Shown one piece after another: positions 43,783 through 52,206 of a stretch of 64,000 bases of DNA (positions are counted from its first letter, which is position 1; the number at the start of each line of letters is the position of its first letter). Source of the stretch: Novosphingobium resinovorum (lineage in GTDB: Bacteria; Pseudomonadota; Alphaproteobacteria; Sphingomonadales; Sphingomonadaceae); assembly GCF_027922145.1 (NCBI RefSeq), contig NZ_BSFC01000030.1, forward strand, positions 248,001-312,000, in the 5' to 3' direction. A program made the translations under genes and the position numbers. The notes under the pieces were generated by a model. The model had not been told where the DNA came from and searched no databases. It saw only the letters and a list, made by a program, of their open reading frames with translations.

Positions 43783-43885
43783 GCGCAGGGGACCGAAATC
43801 CCCGGGGAAGTCGGGGACGTCGACGAGAGGCGCACCAGGCGCGATGGGCTTGAAGAGGCCGATGGTGATTTCTCCTTTTTTGTCT

Positions 43886-44911
43886 TTACGGTCTCACTGC
43901 CGGATTGAGGGCGAACTGGCGGGCGCGGCCGCTGCCGGAACCATGGATCATGTCCTGGTAGATGCGTCGGATCCCCCGCACGAGCGCGCGCGGAGCGATC
44001 AACAGCGGCAGGCCGATGGCCCAGAACCGTGGCAGCGCGAAGTAGCGGCGCGTCAGATAGAGTGCGGCCAGAAGCGCGTCACGCACGGTCGTACCCTCCG
44101 ATTTGGCGTTGAGGATCCGCGCGATCACGTGGGTCTCGAAAATCCGTCCGGCCATGGCGCGGCGGACGCGGCGGTCCTCGGGGAACAGGAGTTGTGCGAT
44201 CTCGTCGTAGGCGCGCACATCGACTTTCAACCGCTCCAGCCAGCCGATACGGCGCTTGAGTTGGTCGTTTCCTGAACGGAAGCCGACGCAAGGCTCCTCG
44301 ATCACGCCCCATTTGCCCCGGGCGCCGACGGCAAGACCCTCGATATATACCTGCGAATAGAGGTTCGTCATCGCCCGGGCACGGGGATCCGTGGCTGCTG
44401 CTTCCCAATCGCTGCGCCGCACGAGGGTGGCCGAGATGAAGCCGAGCAGTTCGGCAAGATGGCTGAAGGCCGGGCCGATCCCGGTGAAGCACTGAGTCCT
44501 GGGCATCTTGCGGATACCCGTCATCCGACGCATCGTTACATCGTAATCCACCACGCCGACGGTCAATGCCACCGTGTCCGGCCAGGCCGCCAGCGCCGAA
44601 AGAACCCGGCGGATGCCGCCTCGCTCGATCCGGTCGTCATCGCCCATCAGCCAGACGTAGTCTCCCGTCGCCCGGGCGGCTACGGCGGCGATATTGCCGT
44701 CCACCCCGATGTTGATCGGGTGTCGGAAGTAGATGAAATGCGCGAGGCGGTCGGCATAGGCTCCGGCGACCGCCTCGGTATCGTCAGGAGAGGCATCGTC
44801 CCCGACGACCACTTCCACGTCACCGCTATTCTCTGCGAGAATGCTGTCGAGCAGTTCCGCCAGGCAGGCGGAACGATTGTAGGTGGGAATGCAAATCGAA
44901 AGCGTCGGCAT
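43886..44911 (-). CDS. GT2-family glycosyltransferase
   Basis: A 341-residue GT-A enzyme. LSICIPTYNRSACLAELLDS (about residues 4-23), VVVGDDASPDDTEAV and VWLMGDDDRIERGG (DDD about residue 91) are typical. A hydrophobic C-terminal segment (ALPRFWAIGLPLLIAPRALV) suggests membrane association. It resembles abequosyl- or rhamnosyl-type transferases in layout. It lies about 100 bp upstream of the aminotransferase in the same direction, so both may be co-transcribed. Confidence 0.87.
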   Translation of the reverse strand: MPTLSICIPTYNRSACLAELLDSILAENSGDVEVVVGDDASPDDTEAVAGAYADRLAHFIYFRHPINIGVDGNIAAVAARATGDYVWLMGDDDRIERGGIRRVLSALAAWPDTVALTVGVVDYDVTMRRMTGIRKMPRTQCFTGIGPAFSHLAELLGFISATLVRRSDWEAAATDPRARAMTNLYSQVYIEGLAVGARGKWGVIEEPCVGFRSGNDQLKRRIGWLERLKVDVRAYDEIAQLLFPEDRRVRRAMAGRIFETHVIARILNAKSEGTTVRDALLAALYLTRRYFALPRFWAIGLPLLIAPRALVRGIRRIYQDMIHGSGSGRARQFALNPAVRP

Positions 44912-45133
44912 ACGATTTCCAGGATTTGAGGCAGTGCCTCCCGCGAGCTGAAATACACCATATGTAACAAAATGCGTCTACATGGGGGCGGCATTAGTGT
45001 TACTGCGTTATTGTAAATAATGGCCGATTTTCATGGCTTGGAGTCGGGAGTATTGATAAGAGAGGGTAATTGTGCCCTCTGATATATCAGGATACGCAAG
45101 GCGCTCTATGCGTACATGTGATCATCGGTCCAT
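44912..45133. other. AT-rich intergenic region with small hairpin
   Basis: About 220 bp between two minus-strand genes. AGAGGG...CCCTCT at about 45061-45080 could end the methyltransferase transcript. The remainder is AT-rich and probably contains the promoter of the glycosyltransferase at 43886. It marks the boundary between the exopolysaccharide region and the type III PKS locus. Confidence 0.45.
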
Positions 45134-45829
45134 TTAGAACCTACGTTCGATGGCGATGCGGAAAGGTGCGCGCCTGACTATGCGGATACGTTCCGGATCG
45201 AGCCCCGCTTCGGCAAGTCTTGCCGGCCATTCGCCGGGTCGCATCGAGCGCGCGATGGAAAGCTGCCCGTCCTCGCGTACGATGCGGTGGACGCCCATGA
45301 CGCGGGCGAGCAGGGGGAAGCCATAATAGGCGAAGCGGTGGCGATGCAGGTCGCAGATCAGCCATCCCCGCCGCGCCCTGATCTCCATGTGGTGCAGGAA
45401 CCGGTCGAGTTGATCGTCGCTCATGTGATGCGCGACCTGGCTGCTGACGATGAAATCGAAGCTCTCGGGCTGCGCGGCATAGTCTCCGGTGCGGTAGTCC
45501 ACGCCGAGCCCCGGCGGGGTCGCCGCACGGGCGAGTCCTTCGCTGGCGGGGTTGAGATCGACGCCCACCAAGGTTGCGGCGATGCCCCTCCGGACAGCCC
45601 ACCGGGCCACCGTGCGTAGCAGGTCGCCATGACCGAACCCGACGTCGAGCAGGCTGAACGACTTCGCTTCGCCGAGCGCCCGCTGCAGGAACGCCGTCGT
45701 CGAGTGGGTGGTGAAGGTCCAGCGGTTGACCCGTGCCAGATCGCTCAGGACCTTCGCGTAGACGAGCGGATCGAGGTCCGGGGCATCCATCTGCTCTTCC
45801 CGGCGTGACCGGATCGACAGGTCGTTCAC
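45134..45829 (-). CDS. class I SAM-dependent methyltransferase
   Basis: A 231-residue methyltransferase. Motif I is LLDVGFGHGDLLRTVARW (about residues 60-77) and the acidic loop LVGVDLNPASEGLA follows. SQVAHHMSDDQLDRFL is the motif IV area. It overlaps the cupredoxin gene (ATGA) and points away from the ACP/type III PKS genes. Such enzymes often O- or C-methylate type III PKS products such as alkylresorcinols. Substrate inferred from context. Confidence 0.85.
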   Translation of the reverse strand: MNDLSIRSRREEQMDAPDLDPLVYAKVLSDLARVNRWTFTTHSTTAFLQRALGEAKSFSLLDVGFGHGDLLRTVARWAVRRGIAATLVGVDLNPASEGLARAATPPGLGVDYRTGDYAAQPESFDFIVSSQVAHHMSDDQLDRFLHHMEIRARRGWLICDLHRHRFAYYGFPLLARVMGVHRIVREDGQLSIARSMRPGEWPARLAEAGLDPERIRIVRRAPFRIAIERRF

Positions 45830-46266
45830 TGAACCACAATCTCGCCGGTCATGCCGAAAGTGCTATGCATGAAGTGCGTGCAGCGCACCTTGTAGGTGCC
45901 GGCCATCGGCGCGACGAGATGGACATCTACGCTGTGCCCGGCATCGACCGCCACCTTGCCGCCGGAAACCCTTGCGCGATCGGAATCCATGATCTGCGCA
46001 GCCGCGAAGAATTCCTTCGCCGTGAAATCATGGCCGCCGGATGATACGTTGGCGAAGTGCAGGTCGTAGGCCTGGCCATGCTGCAACGTGATGGTGGAGG
46101 GGCTGAACTGGAAGCTGGAAAGCTGGACGTCAAGCGTTTCGGCATGGCTCCAGTCGAGCGCGGCAGGCGCGCCCCGGGATGCCTCGACCGGAGCGAGAGT
46201 CAGCATGGCGATGGCGATCATGCAGGGGGCGATTAGACGAATGCCGGAAATGTTAACGGAGGTCAT
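45826..46266 (-). CDS. exported cupredoxin-domain protein
   Basis: A 146-residue protein with an N-terminal signal peptide and a cupredoxin fold. Likely copper ligands are the His of GGHDF (about residue 80) and the Cys, His and Met of VRCTHFMHSTFGM near the C-terminus. AGGAG lies 8 nt before the ATG at 46266. It is co-transcribed with the methyltransferase. It could pass electrons or hold copper in the periplasm; no copper oxidase is seen next to it. Confidence 0.82.
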   Translation of the reverse strand: MTSVNISGIRLIAPCMIAIAMLTLAPVEASRGAPAALDWSHAETLDVQLSSFQFSPSTITLQHGQAYDLHFANVSSGGHDFTAKEFFAAAQIMDSDRARVSGGKVAVDAGHSVDVHLVAPMAGTYKVRCTHFMHSTFGMTGEIVVQ

Positions 46267-46664
46267 TTGCGAATCTCCTGCCCCCTTGCGGCCCATGTGC
46301 CTCATGTTGCCGGAGGCTGCTGCAGTATCTCACCTTTCAGGGCGGGACAGAAGCGTAATTGCCGTCATCTCGCGGGACTTGCCGGGGCCGGAAAAAGCGA
46401 GCAGTCTCGTGAAGATATCGCGTGGGAGCGTTGCGATGAAGGGCATATGCATGGCAGTGGCCTGCGCACTCACGATCGGCGAATTCCCCCGGGGCACCGT
46501 GGCACGAGCAGTTGTCTACGGACGATCGTTGACCGATGAAGGCGGCGGGATCGTACCTATCGCGCCGCGATCCGCCTCTCGCCGGGCGAGAGCCTCGACG
46601 TGACGGGATGCCTTCTGTTGATGTGCCGCACCCGGCACTGGACCCGGTTCAAGGAGAAACATGG
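46267..46664. other. divergent region between cupredoxin and ACP genes
   Basis: About 400 bp holding the two divergent promoters. A short frame at 46436-46603 (55 codons) has GGAG before its ATG but no protein-like features, so it is not called. No operator palindrome or riboswitch was recognised. Confidence 0.45.
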
Positions 46665-46895
46665 ATGACCAACGACGACATCCTGGCGCTGATCGCGCAG
46701 GAAACGGGACTTCCGATCGAACGATTGCAACCCGATGCGACGCTGGCCACGCTCGACATTTCCTCGATCGACCTTGTTTCGATGCTCTTCGAACTCGAAG
46801 ATCGCTACGGGATCGAAATCCAGCCCGAGGAACTCACGCGCGAGATGACCTTGCGGCAGTTGTTCGATCGCATCGGTGTGCCGCTGGCGTCATGA
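46665..46895 (+). CDS. dedicated acyl carrier protein
   Basis: A 76-residue acidic ACP. The phosphopantetheine site is in LDISSIDLVSMLFELEDRYG (about residues 32-51), with Ser in the DSL-like position. AAGGAG lies 8 nt upstream of the ATG at 46665; a nearby out-of-frame ATG at 46661 is not used. It begins the plus-strand operon with a ketosynthase and a type III PKS. It probably carries the acyl chain that the ketosynthase builds for the PKS. Confidence 0.88.
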   Translation: MTNDDILALIAQETGLPIERLQPDATLATLDISSIDLVSMLFELEDRYGIEIQPEELTREMTLRQLFDRIGVPLAS

Positions 46896-46905
46896 TGGCG
46901 CGGCA

Positions 46906-48165
46906 ATGACCAACCGGGTGCTGATAACCGGACTGGGCTGCGTAAGTGGGCTTGGTCGCGGGGTCGGGGTGAACTGGGAGCGCGTGCGGGGCGGTGATGG
47001 CGCGATCCGCCCGCTCGAACCTCCGGCGCCGGAGGGGATCGCGGCATGGTTCGACGACGACAAAGCTCACGAGGCCGTAGGGCAATCTCTGCAACGTTCG
47101 GCCCTGCATCGTTCGGCCCTTCTGGGCAATGTTGATCCGGAGCGGCTGCGTCGGCTCGGCAAGCTGGACAGGCTTTCCTCCTTCGCGCTCGAAGCCGGGC
47201 TGGAGGCGGTGACGCATGCGGGCCTGCTCGCGCACCCTGCTCTGGTGCAGCGAACCGCTATCTTGCTCGGCTGCGGCAGCGGCGGCAACGGGACGATCGA
47301 GACCGCTTATGAACGGCTGTTCGCGGCAGGGCAGTCCAGGGTCCATCCGCAGACGATTCCCAGCTCGATGATCGCCGCTCCTGCCGCGCAGCTTTCCATG
47401 CTGCTTGGCGTGCACGGGCCGGTGCTGACCCTTTCCGGCGCCTGCGCCTCCTCGGCACAGGCGCTCGGCGAAGCGATGCACATGATCCGCGCCGGGCGGG
47501 CGGACGTGGTCATTGCCGGTGGAGCGGAGGCATGCCTGACGCGCGGCTCCCTTACCGGGTGGCAGTCCCTTGGCGTGTTGGCCCCCGATACCTGCCGCCC
47601 CTTCTCGCGCGATCGCCGCGGCATGGTGCTTGGCGAGGGCGCCGCGGTGCTGGTGCTGGAGAGCGAACGTCACGCGCAGGCTCGCGGCGCGCGCGTTCTC
47701 GGCGAACTTGCCGGCTACGGGGTGTCGAGCGATGCCACGCACATGACCGCGCCCGACGTTGAGGGCATCGCCTCCGCCATCCGAGCGGCCCACGAAGATG
47801 CCGGTATCGGCATCGATACTCCCGCGCTCGTTTCCGCGCACGGCACCGGCACGGCGCTGAACGACCCGGCCGAGGCCGCCGCGATGCATCGTGTCTACGG
47901 CCCTGCACTGGCGCATCACCGGGTCATCGCCACGAAGTCCGCCCATGGCCACATGATCGGCGCGACCGGAGCCATCGAGTTCCTGCTCGGTCTTGTGGCG
48001 CTGTCCGAAGGAATCGCTCCCCCCGTGCTCAATCACCTCGGCCCCGATCCCGATTGCGACCTGCCGCTGGTCCTTGCGGCGCAAGAGTTCGCGCCCGACG
48101 TTCTCGTATCGAACAGCTTCGCGTTCGGCGGCCTCAACGCCGTCCTGGTGGGACGCCGCGCATGA
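46906..48165 (+). CDS. beta-ketoacyl-ACP synthase (FabF/KAS II-like)
   Basis: A 419-residue condensing enzyme with the Cys-His-His triad: Cys180 in SGACASSAQ, His312 in SAHGTGTALND and His347 in KSAHGHMIGATGA. It probably elongates acyl chains on the neighbouring ACP. It begins 10 nt after the ACP gene and overlaps the type III PKS start (ATGA), so the three are coupled. A complete second FabF inside a small locus indicates a specialised lipid, separate from housekeeping fatty-acid synthesis. Confidence 0.9.
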   Translation: MTNRVLITGLGCVSGLGRGVGVNWERVRGGDGAIRPLEPPAPEGIAAWFDDDKAHEAVGQSLQRSALHRSALLGNVDPERLRRLGKLDRLSSFALEAGLEAVTHAGLLAHPALVQRTAILLGCGSGGNGTIETAYERLFAAGQSRVHPQTIPSSMIAAPAAQLSMLLGVHGPVLTLSGACASSAQALGEAMHMIRAGRADVVIAGGAEACLTRGSLTGWQSLGVLAPDTCRPFSRDRRGMVLGEGAAVLVLESERHAQARGARVLGELAGYGVSSDATHMTAPDVEGIASAIRAAHEDAGIGIDTPALVSAHGTGTALNDPAEAAAMHRVYGPALAHHRVIATKSAHGHMIGATGAIEFLLGLVALSEGIAPPVLNHLGPDPDCDLPLVLAAQEFAPDVLVSNSFAFGGLNAVLVGRRA

Positions 48166-49250
48166 CCGCCACGATCGCCCGCGTCAATCGCATCGGCACC
48201 GCCAATCCGCCGTTCGAAGTGCACGATGCCTTCCTGCGCTTCGTCACCTCCCGGATCGGCGACGATCGCATGCGCCACTTGTTCGAACGCATGGCGGCCC
48301 GTTCGGGGATCGAGCGTCGCTTCTCCTTCCTGGAGCCGGTGACGCTGGAAGACGGCACCGTCACGGACCGGGAAGGCTTCTACGGCAGCGGCCCATGGCC
48401 CTCTACCGGCAGCCGCATGGAGCGCTACGAACGCGATGCCCCGCGCCTTGCACTGGACGCCATCGCCGCGCTCGACCCAGACATCGCGCAGGCCGGCATC
48501 ACGCACCTGATCGTCGCTTCGTGCACGGGCTTCATGGCGCCGGGGCTCGACCAGGCGATTGTCGCGGGGGCGGGGCTGGACCCCGGTGTCGAGCGTACGG
48601 TGGTCGGCTTCATGGGGTGTTACGCGGCGGTGAATTCCCTGCGGCTGGCGCATCACATCGTCCGTTCCGAGCCTTGTGCGCGGGTGCTGGTGGTGACGCT
48701 CGAACTGTGCAGCATCCATTTCCAGCGCAGCGACGACCTGCCGAGCCTGCTCGCCATGCTGCTGTTCGGCGACGGTGCGGCGGCGGCGCTGGTGACCGCG
48801 CAGGAGGGCGGCATCGCCCTGCGGGACTTCCGGGCGGTCACGATCCCGGGCACGGCCGACGCCATCACTTGGAACATTCGCGACCAGGGTTTCGACATGC
48901 ATCTTGGCGGCGAAGTGCCCGCCCGGATCGCGACCGCCCTCGCTTGGGAGGCGAAGCGCGAGGATGCGCTCGGCCTGTTGCGCGGGGGATCGCCCGGCGA
49001 CTTCGCGCTGTGGGCGGTGCATGCGGGCGGGCGTACCATTCTCGACGCGGTGGAGCAGGGGTTCGGCCTTGGCGCAGAAGCGCTGGCGCCTTCGCGTTCG
49101 GTGCTGCGAGACCGGGGCAACATGTCCTCGGCGACGCTGATGTTCATCCTGGCGCAGATGCTGGACTGCAAGGCGCGCGGGCCGGGTCTGGCGCTGGCCT
49201 TCGGTCCGGGAATGGCGGCGGAAAGCTTCCGCTTCACGATCGAGGGCTGA
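48162..49250 (+). CDS. type III polyketide synthase (chalcone/stilbene synthase-like)
   Basis: A 362-residue type III PKS with the catalytic triad Cys153 (FMGCYAAVNS), His287 (WAVHAGGRT) and Asn320 (RGNMSSATLMF). The enzyme condenses acyl starters with malonyl units to make resorcinols, pyrones or related rings. The ATG is at 48162 within ATGA. The ACP and ketosynthase upstream suggest that the starter arrives as acyl-ACP. Product class is inferred. Confidence 0.92.
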   Translation: MTATIARVNRIGTANPPFEVHDAFLRFVTSRIGDDRMRHLFERMAARSGIERRFSFLEPVTLEDGTVTDREGFYGSGPWPSTGSRMERYERDAPRLALDAIAALDPDIAQAGITHLIVASCTGFMAPGLDQAIVAGAGLDPGVERTVVGFMGCYAAVNSLRLAHHIVRSEPCARVLVVTLELCSIHFQRSDDLPSLLAMLLFGDGAAAALVTAQEGGIALRDFRAVTIPGTADAITWNIRDQGFDMHLGGEVPARIATALAWEAKREDALGLLRGGSPGDFALWAVHAGGRTILDAVEQGFGLGAEALAPSRSVLRDRGNMSSATLMFILAQMLDCKARGPGLALAFGPGMAAESFRFTIEG

Positions 49251-49251
49251 G

Positions 49252-50349
49252 GTGGCCGATGCACTGATCCTCGGCGGTGGGCTGGCCGGCAGCGCCGCCG
49301 CCTGCCTGATCGCGCGCGGTGGAGGCGACGTGCACCTGCTCGAACGCGAGACCGGGGCGCATCACAAGGTCTGTGGAGAATTCCTGTCGGTCGAGGCCGT
49401 GGCGCATCTGCGGCAACTGGGGGTCGAGCCGCTGGATCTGGGCGCCGTGCCGATCCACCGGATGCGCCTTGTGTGGGAGAACCGGGAAGTCGAGGCTGCA
49501 CTGCCGTTCGCGGCGCTAGGCCTCAGTCGCCACGTTCTGGACGAAGCGCTGATAAGCCAGGCCGCGGCGAACGGCGCCCGCGTCGAGCGCGGTGTGCGCG
49601 TGACGGAGCTGGACGGACACGTCGCCCGCACGAACGTCGGCGAGCGCGAGGGGCGTCAGGTGCTGATCGCCACCGGCAAGCTGCCGATCCGGGGCGAGAA
49701 AGCCCCCGCTCGCATCGCCAACGGACATGTGGGCTTCAAGATGCACTATCGCCTCGCCCCGTCCGCTGCGCGGCAACTGGCGGAAACGATCGTTCTGGCA
49801 CTGCTGGATGGTGGCTATGCGGGATTGCAGTTGGTCGAGAATGGCCGGGCCAACTTGTGCCTCGTACTGCGCGCGCAGGCGTTCGCGCGGCTTGGCGGAG
49901 ACTGGCAGGGCGTGCGCGCATGTCTGGATGGCACGTCGCAACTTCAGCGGATACTTGCCGATGCGGAGCCGCTGTTCGCAAGACCGCTCGCCATCGCCAA
50001 CCTCGGCTACGGTCCGCCGCCCCGGGGCCATGGCACGGACATAGCCGGGGCAATGTTCCTCGGCGATCGCTGGGCGATGACACCTTCGCTGACCGGCGAC
50101 GGCATGGCCATCGCCTTGCGCAGCGGGTTGCTGGCGGCAGGCTGCGTCCTCGCGGGGGAAAGCGCGGGGACCTATCACCGGCTGCTCGCTGCAGAGACCC
50201 GCCGCCAGATCGCGCGCGCGACGATATTGCAGAACGGGTTCGAAGCGCCCGCGTTTCGCCATGCCGCGTATTGGCTGGCGCGTCTTTATCCTGCCCTGCT
50301 GACACATGCGGCGCGGGCGACACGGTTGCCGGACTGGAGCGGGCCTTGA
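49252..50349 (+). CDS. FAD-dependent oxidoreductase of the geranylgeranyl-reductase-like family
   Basis: A 365-residue flavoprotein. The N-terminal dinucleotide motif ALILGGGLAGSAAACLIA (about residues 4-21), a substrate-side Cys (KVCGEFLS) and the C-terminal FAD motif GDRWAMTPSLTGDGMAIAL are seen. The GTG start is 1 nt after the PKS stop. It may hydroxylate or reduce the type III PKS product. Such genes recur beside type III PKS genes. Confidence 0.83.
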   Translation: MADALILGGGLAGSAAACLIARGGGDVHLLERETGAHHKVCGEFLSVEAVAHLRQLGVEPLDLGAVPIHRMRLVWENREVEAALPFAALGLSRHVLDEALISQAAANGARVERGVRVTELDGHVARTNVGEREGRQVLIATGKLPIRGEKAPARIANGHVGFKMHYRLAPSAARQLAETIVLALLDGGYAGLQLVENGRANLCLVLRAQAFARLGGDWQGVRACLDGTSQLQRILADAEPLFARPLAIANLGYGPPPRGHGTDIAGAMFLGDRWAMTPSLTGDGMAIALRSGLLAAGCVLAGESAGTYHRLLAAETRRQIARATILQNGFEAPAFRHAAYWLARLYPALLTHAARATRLPDWSGP

Positions 50350-50395
50350 TGGGCACTGGCACCAGGGAGAAGGGTTCGGTAGACCACCTTCCACC

Positions 50396-50788
50396 ATGTT
50401 CACCACTATCCATCACGTCGCCCTGATCTGCACCGACTACGCCGTGTCCCGGCGCTTCTATACGGAAATTCTCGGAATGGAGATCATCCGTGAGGTCTAC
50501 CGGGAGGAGCGCCAGTCGTGGAAGTGCGATTTGCGCATCGGGGCGGCCCAACTGGAACTGTTCTCGTTCCCGGCGCCGGCCGCGCGCCCTTCGTATCCCG
50601 AAGCCACCGGGCTGCGCCATCTCGCCTTCGCGACCGCAGACATCGACGTGGCGGTCGCGCGGCTCGCGGAAAATGGCGTGACTTGCGAACCGCTGCGCCG
50701 GGACGAGCATACCGGCGCCCGTTTCACGTTCTTCAACGACCCCGACGGTCTGCCCCTGGAACTCTACGAACAGTCAGCCGGGAGTTAA
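50396..50788 (+). CDS. VOC-family (YaeR-like glyoxalase fold) protein
   Basis: A 130-residue vicinal oxygen chelate domain. The metal-ligand pattern is IHHVALICTDY near the start, RQSWKCDLRIG and ELFSF, LRHLAFATADI, and GLPLELYE at the end. It follows the FAD oxidoreductase by 46 nt in the same direction. It may be a small isomerase or dioxygenase, or simply a passenger. Its stop overlaps the lactonase stop region on the other strand. Confidence 0.8.
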   Translation: MFTTIHHVALICTDYAVSRRFYTEILGMEIIREVYREERQSWKCDLRIGAAQLELFSFPAPAARPSYPEATGLRHLAFATADIDVAVARLAENGVTCEPLRRDEHTGARFTFFNDPDGLPLELYEQSAGS

Positions 50789-51654
50789 ACCTGGCAGAGA
50801 GTACGCAGCCGCGTCGTCGGCCCCGGCAGGCCGGGCACGTCGACCTTCATGCGCAGTACCGCGCCTGAGCGCGGCGCATCGACGTTGCCGCCGGTACTGA
50901 CGTAGAGCCAGTCCGGATCGTGGCTGCCGAATGCCACGCTGACCACATGCGGGTAAGGGAGCGGCAGGTCGTCGGTCTGCGTCCCGTCCGGGGCAAAGCG
51001 ACGCAGGCGCGCGGTATTCCAGCAGGCGGCCCAGAGGTTTCCGGCGGTATCCAGCGTCAGCCCGTCGCCGTCCTCCAGTTCCACCAGCAGTTCGCCCGCT
51101 CCGGGCAGGCCGTCCGGCGCAAGCGGATAGCGCCAGATGCCGCGCGTGGTTTCCATGTGATAGAGCCACGTCCCACAAGGGCTTGCCGCGATGCCGTTGG
51201 ATGCGACGACGTCGCGGCGCAGCACCGTGACTTCGCCGTCGCCGGACAAGTGGAAGAACAGGCCGGGGGAAGGCTTCTTGCCGGTTTCGAAGATCGCCTC
51301 GAAATCGATAGTGCCGGCGAAGAGGCCGCCGCGCCCGTCGCCTTCCATGTCGTTGACCGCGACGACCGGCATGTCTTCGATCCGCGTGAGGACCTCGCGC
51401 GTAGCGCCCGTCGCAGGGTCGAGCGCGACGATGCCGCCCCGCCCGCTGCACAGGACTTTGCCGGAATCGTCGAAAACGATGCCGCCCACCCATAGCCGGT
51501 CGGGCAGCATCAGTTCTGTCGCCTGTCCCGGGCTGTTGCGGTAGACGCCTTTCCCGGTGAGATCCGCGAACCAGACCTCGCCTTCGGCGGAAATGCGCGG
51601 TGCCTCGATGAAGTCGTGGCCTTCGGCGACGATCTCGAACGGGGGCAGGGTCAT
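50785..51654 (-). CDS. SMP-30/gluconolactonase-family hydrolase
   Basis: A 289-residue beta-propeller of the SMP-30/lactonase family. Candidate metal ligands are Glu in DFIEAPRIS (about residue 17), Asn in VVAVNDMEGD (about 99), Asn in DVVASNGIA and Asp in EDGDGLTLD. It hydrolyses sugar or other lactones. The ATG at 51654 lies 29 nt after the stop of the SnoaL-like gene in the same direction. An upstream in-frame extension would overlap that gene. Confidence 0.85.
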   Translation of the reverse strand: MTLPPFEIVAEGHDFIEAPRISAEGEVWFADLTGKGVYRNSPGQATELMLPDRLWVGGIVFDDSGKVLCSGRGGIVALDPATGATREVLTRIEDMPVVAVNDMEGDGRGGLFAGTIDFEAIFETGKKPSPGLFFHLSGDGEVTVLRRDVVASNGIAASPCGTWLYHMETTRGIWRYPLAPDGLPGAGELLVELEDGDGLTLDTAGNLWAACWNTARLRRFAPDGTQTDDLPLPYPHVVSVAFGSHDPDWLYVSTGGNVDAPRSGAVLRMKVDVPGLPGPTTRLRTLCQV

Positions 51655-51683
51655 GAGGCGCGCGCTGAACGGACCGCTGCCGG

Positions 51684-52094
51684 TCAGGCTGCCTCCGCCT
51701 TGGCGGCCGCGGCGGCGTTGAAGGCGGCAGGATCGTAATAGTACGGCTTGATCTCGCAGCACTTGCCGTCGCGGAAACGGAACATCTCGCACAGTTCGGC
51801 GGGCTTGAGTGCAGGGTCGGCGAAACGCATCGTCAGTACCGCGATGGCGCTGTCCTTGCCGGTCAGCAGGTCGCTGCGGTCGAGCCCGACGACGTCGGCC
51901 ATGCCCATGGCCTTGGCGAACAGGTCTTGCAGGCCGGTCTTGCCGCGATAAGCGCCGGCCATCGGCAGGGAGTCGGCTTCATAGGCCACGAAATCATCAG
52001 TGAGCATTGCGTTCGCCGTCTCCCAGTCGCCCGCGCCGGCGGCGGCGTAGAGGGCATCGACGAGCCGAGCGATTTCTTCGGGGGACATGCTCAT
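51684..52094 (-). CDS. SnoaL/NTF2-like protein
   Basis: A 136-residue cone-shaped NTF2-like fold typical of SnoaL-type isomerases and ring-cleavage helpers. WETANAMLTDDFVAYEAD (about residues 24-41) and YRGKTGLQDLFAKAMG are family-like. It precedes the SMP-30 lactonase in a probable two-gene operon. Ligand and reaction are unknown; a small-molecule isomerase or binding role is likely. Confidence 0.78.
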   Translation of the reverse strand: MSMSPEEIARLVDALYAAAGAGDWETANAMLTDDFVAYEADSLPMAGAYRGKTGLQDLFAKAMGMADVVGLDRSDLLTGKDSAIAVLTMRFADPALKPAELCEMFRFRDGKCCEIKPYYYDPAAFNAAAAAKAEAA

Positions 52095-52206
52095 GAATCC
52101 TGCTCCACATCTATCTTTGCGGCGGAGTTTGCCTCCGGTGCCCGGGTGGCGAACCTAGCGTTTAGAACAGCCTTCCGCTCGGGCCCGGCGCGGGTAAGCA
52201 AGGGGG

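Noticed and set aside
46436..46603. Short 55-codon frame with GGAG before its ATG in the cupredoxin-ACP gap
   Set aside because: No signal peptide core, motif or compositional sign of a protein, and the C-terminal part is Arg/Ser-rich as in shadow frames.
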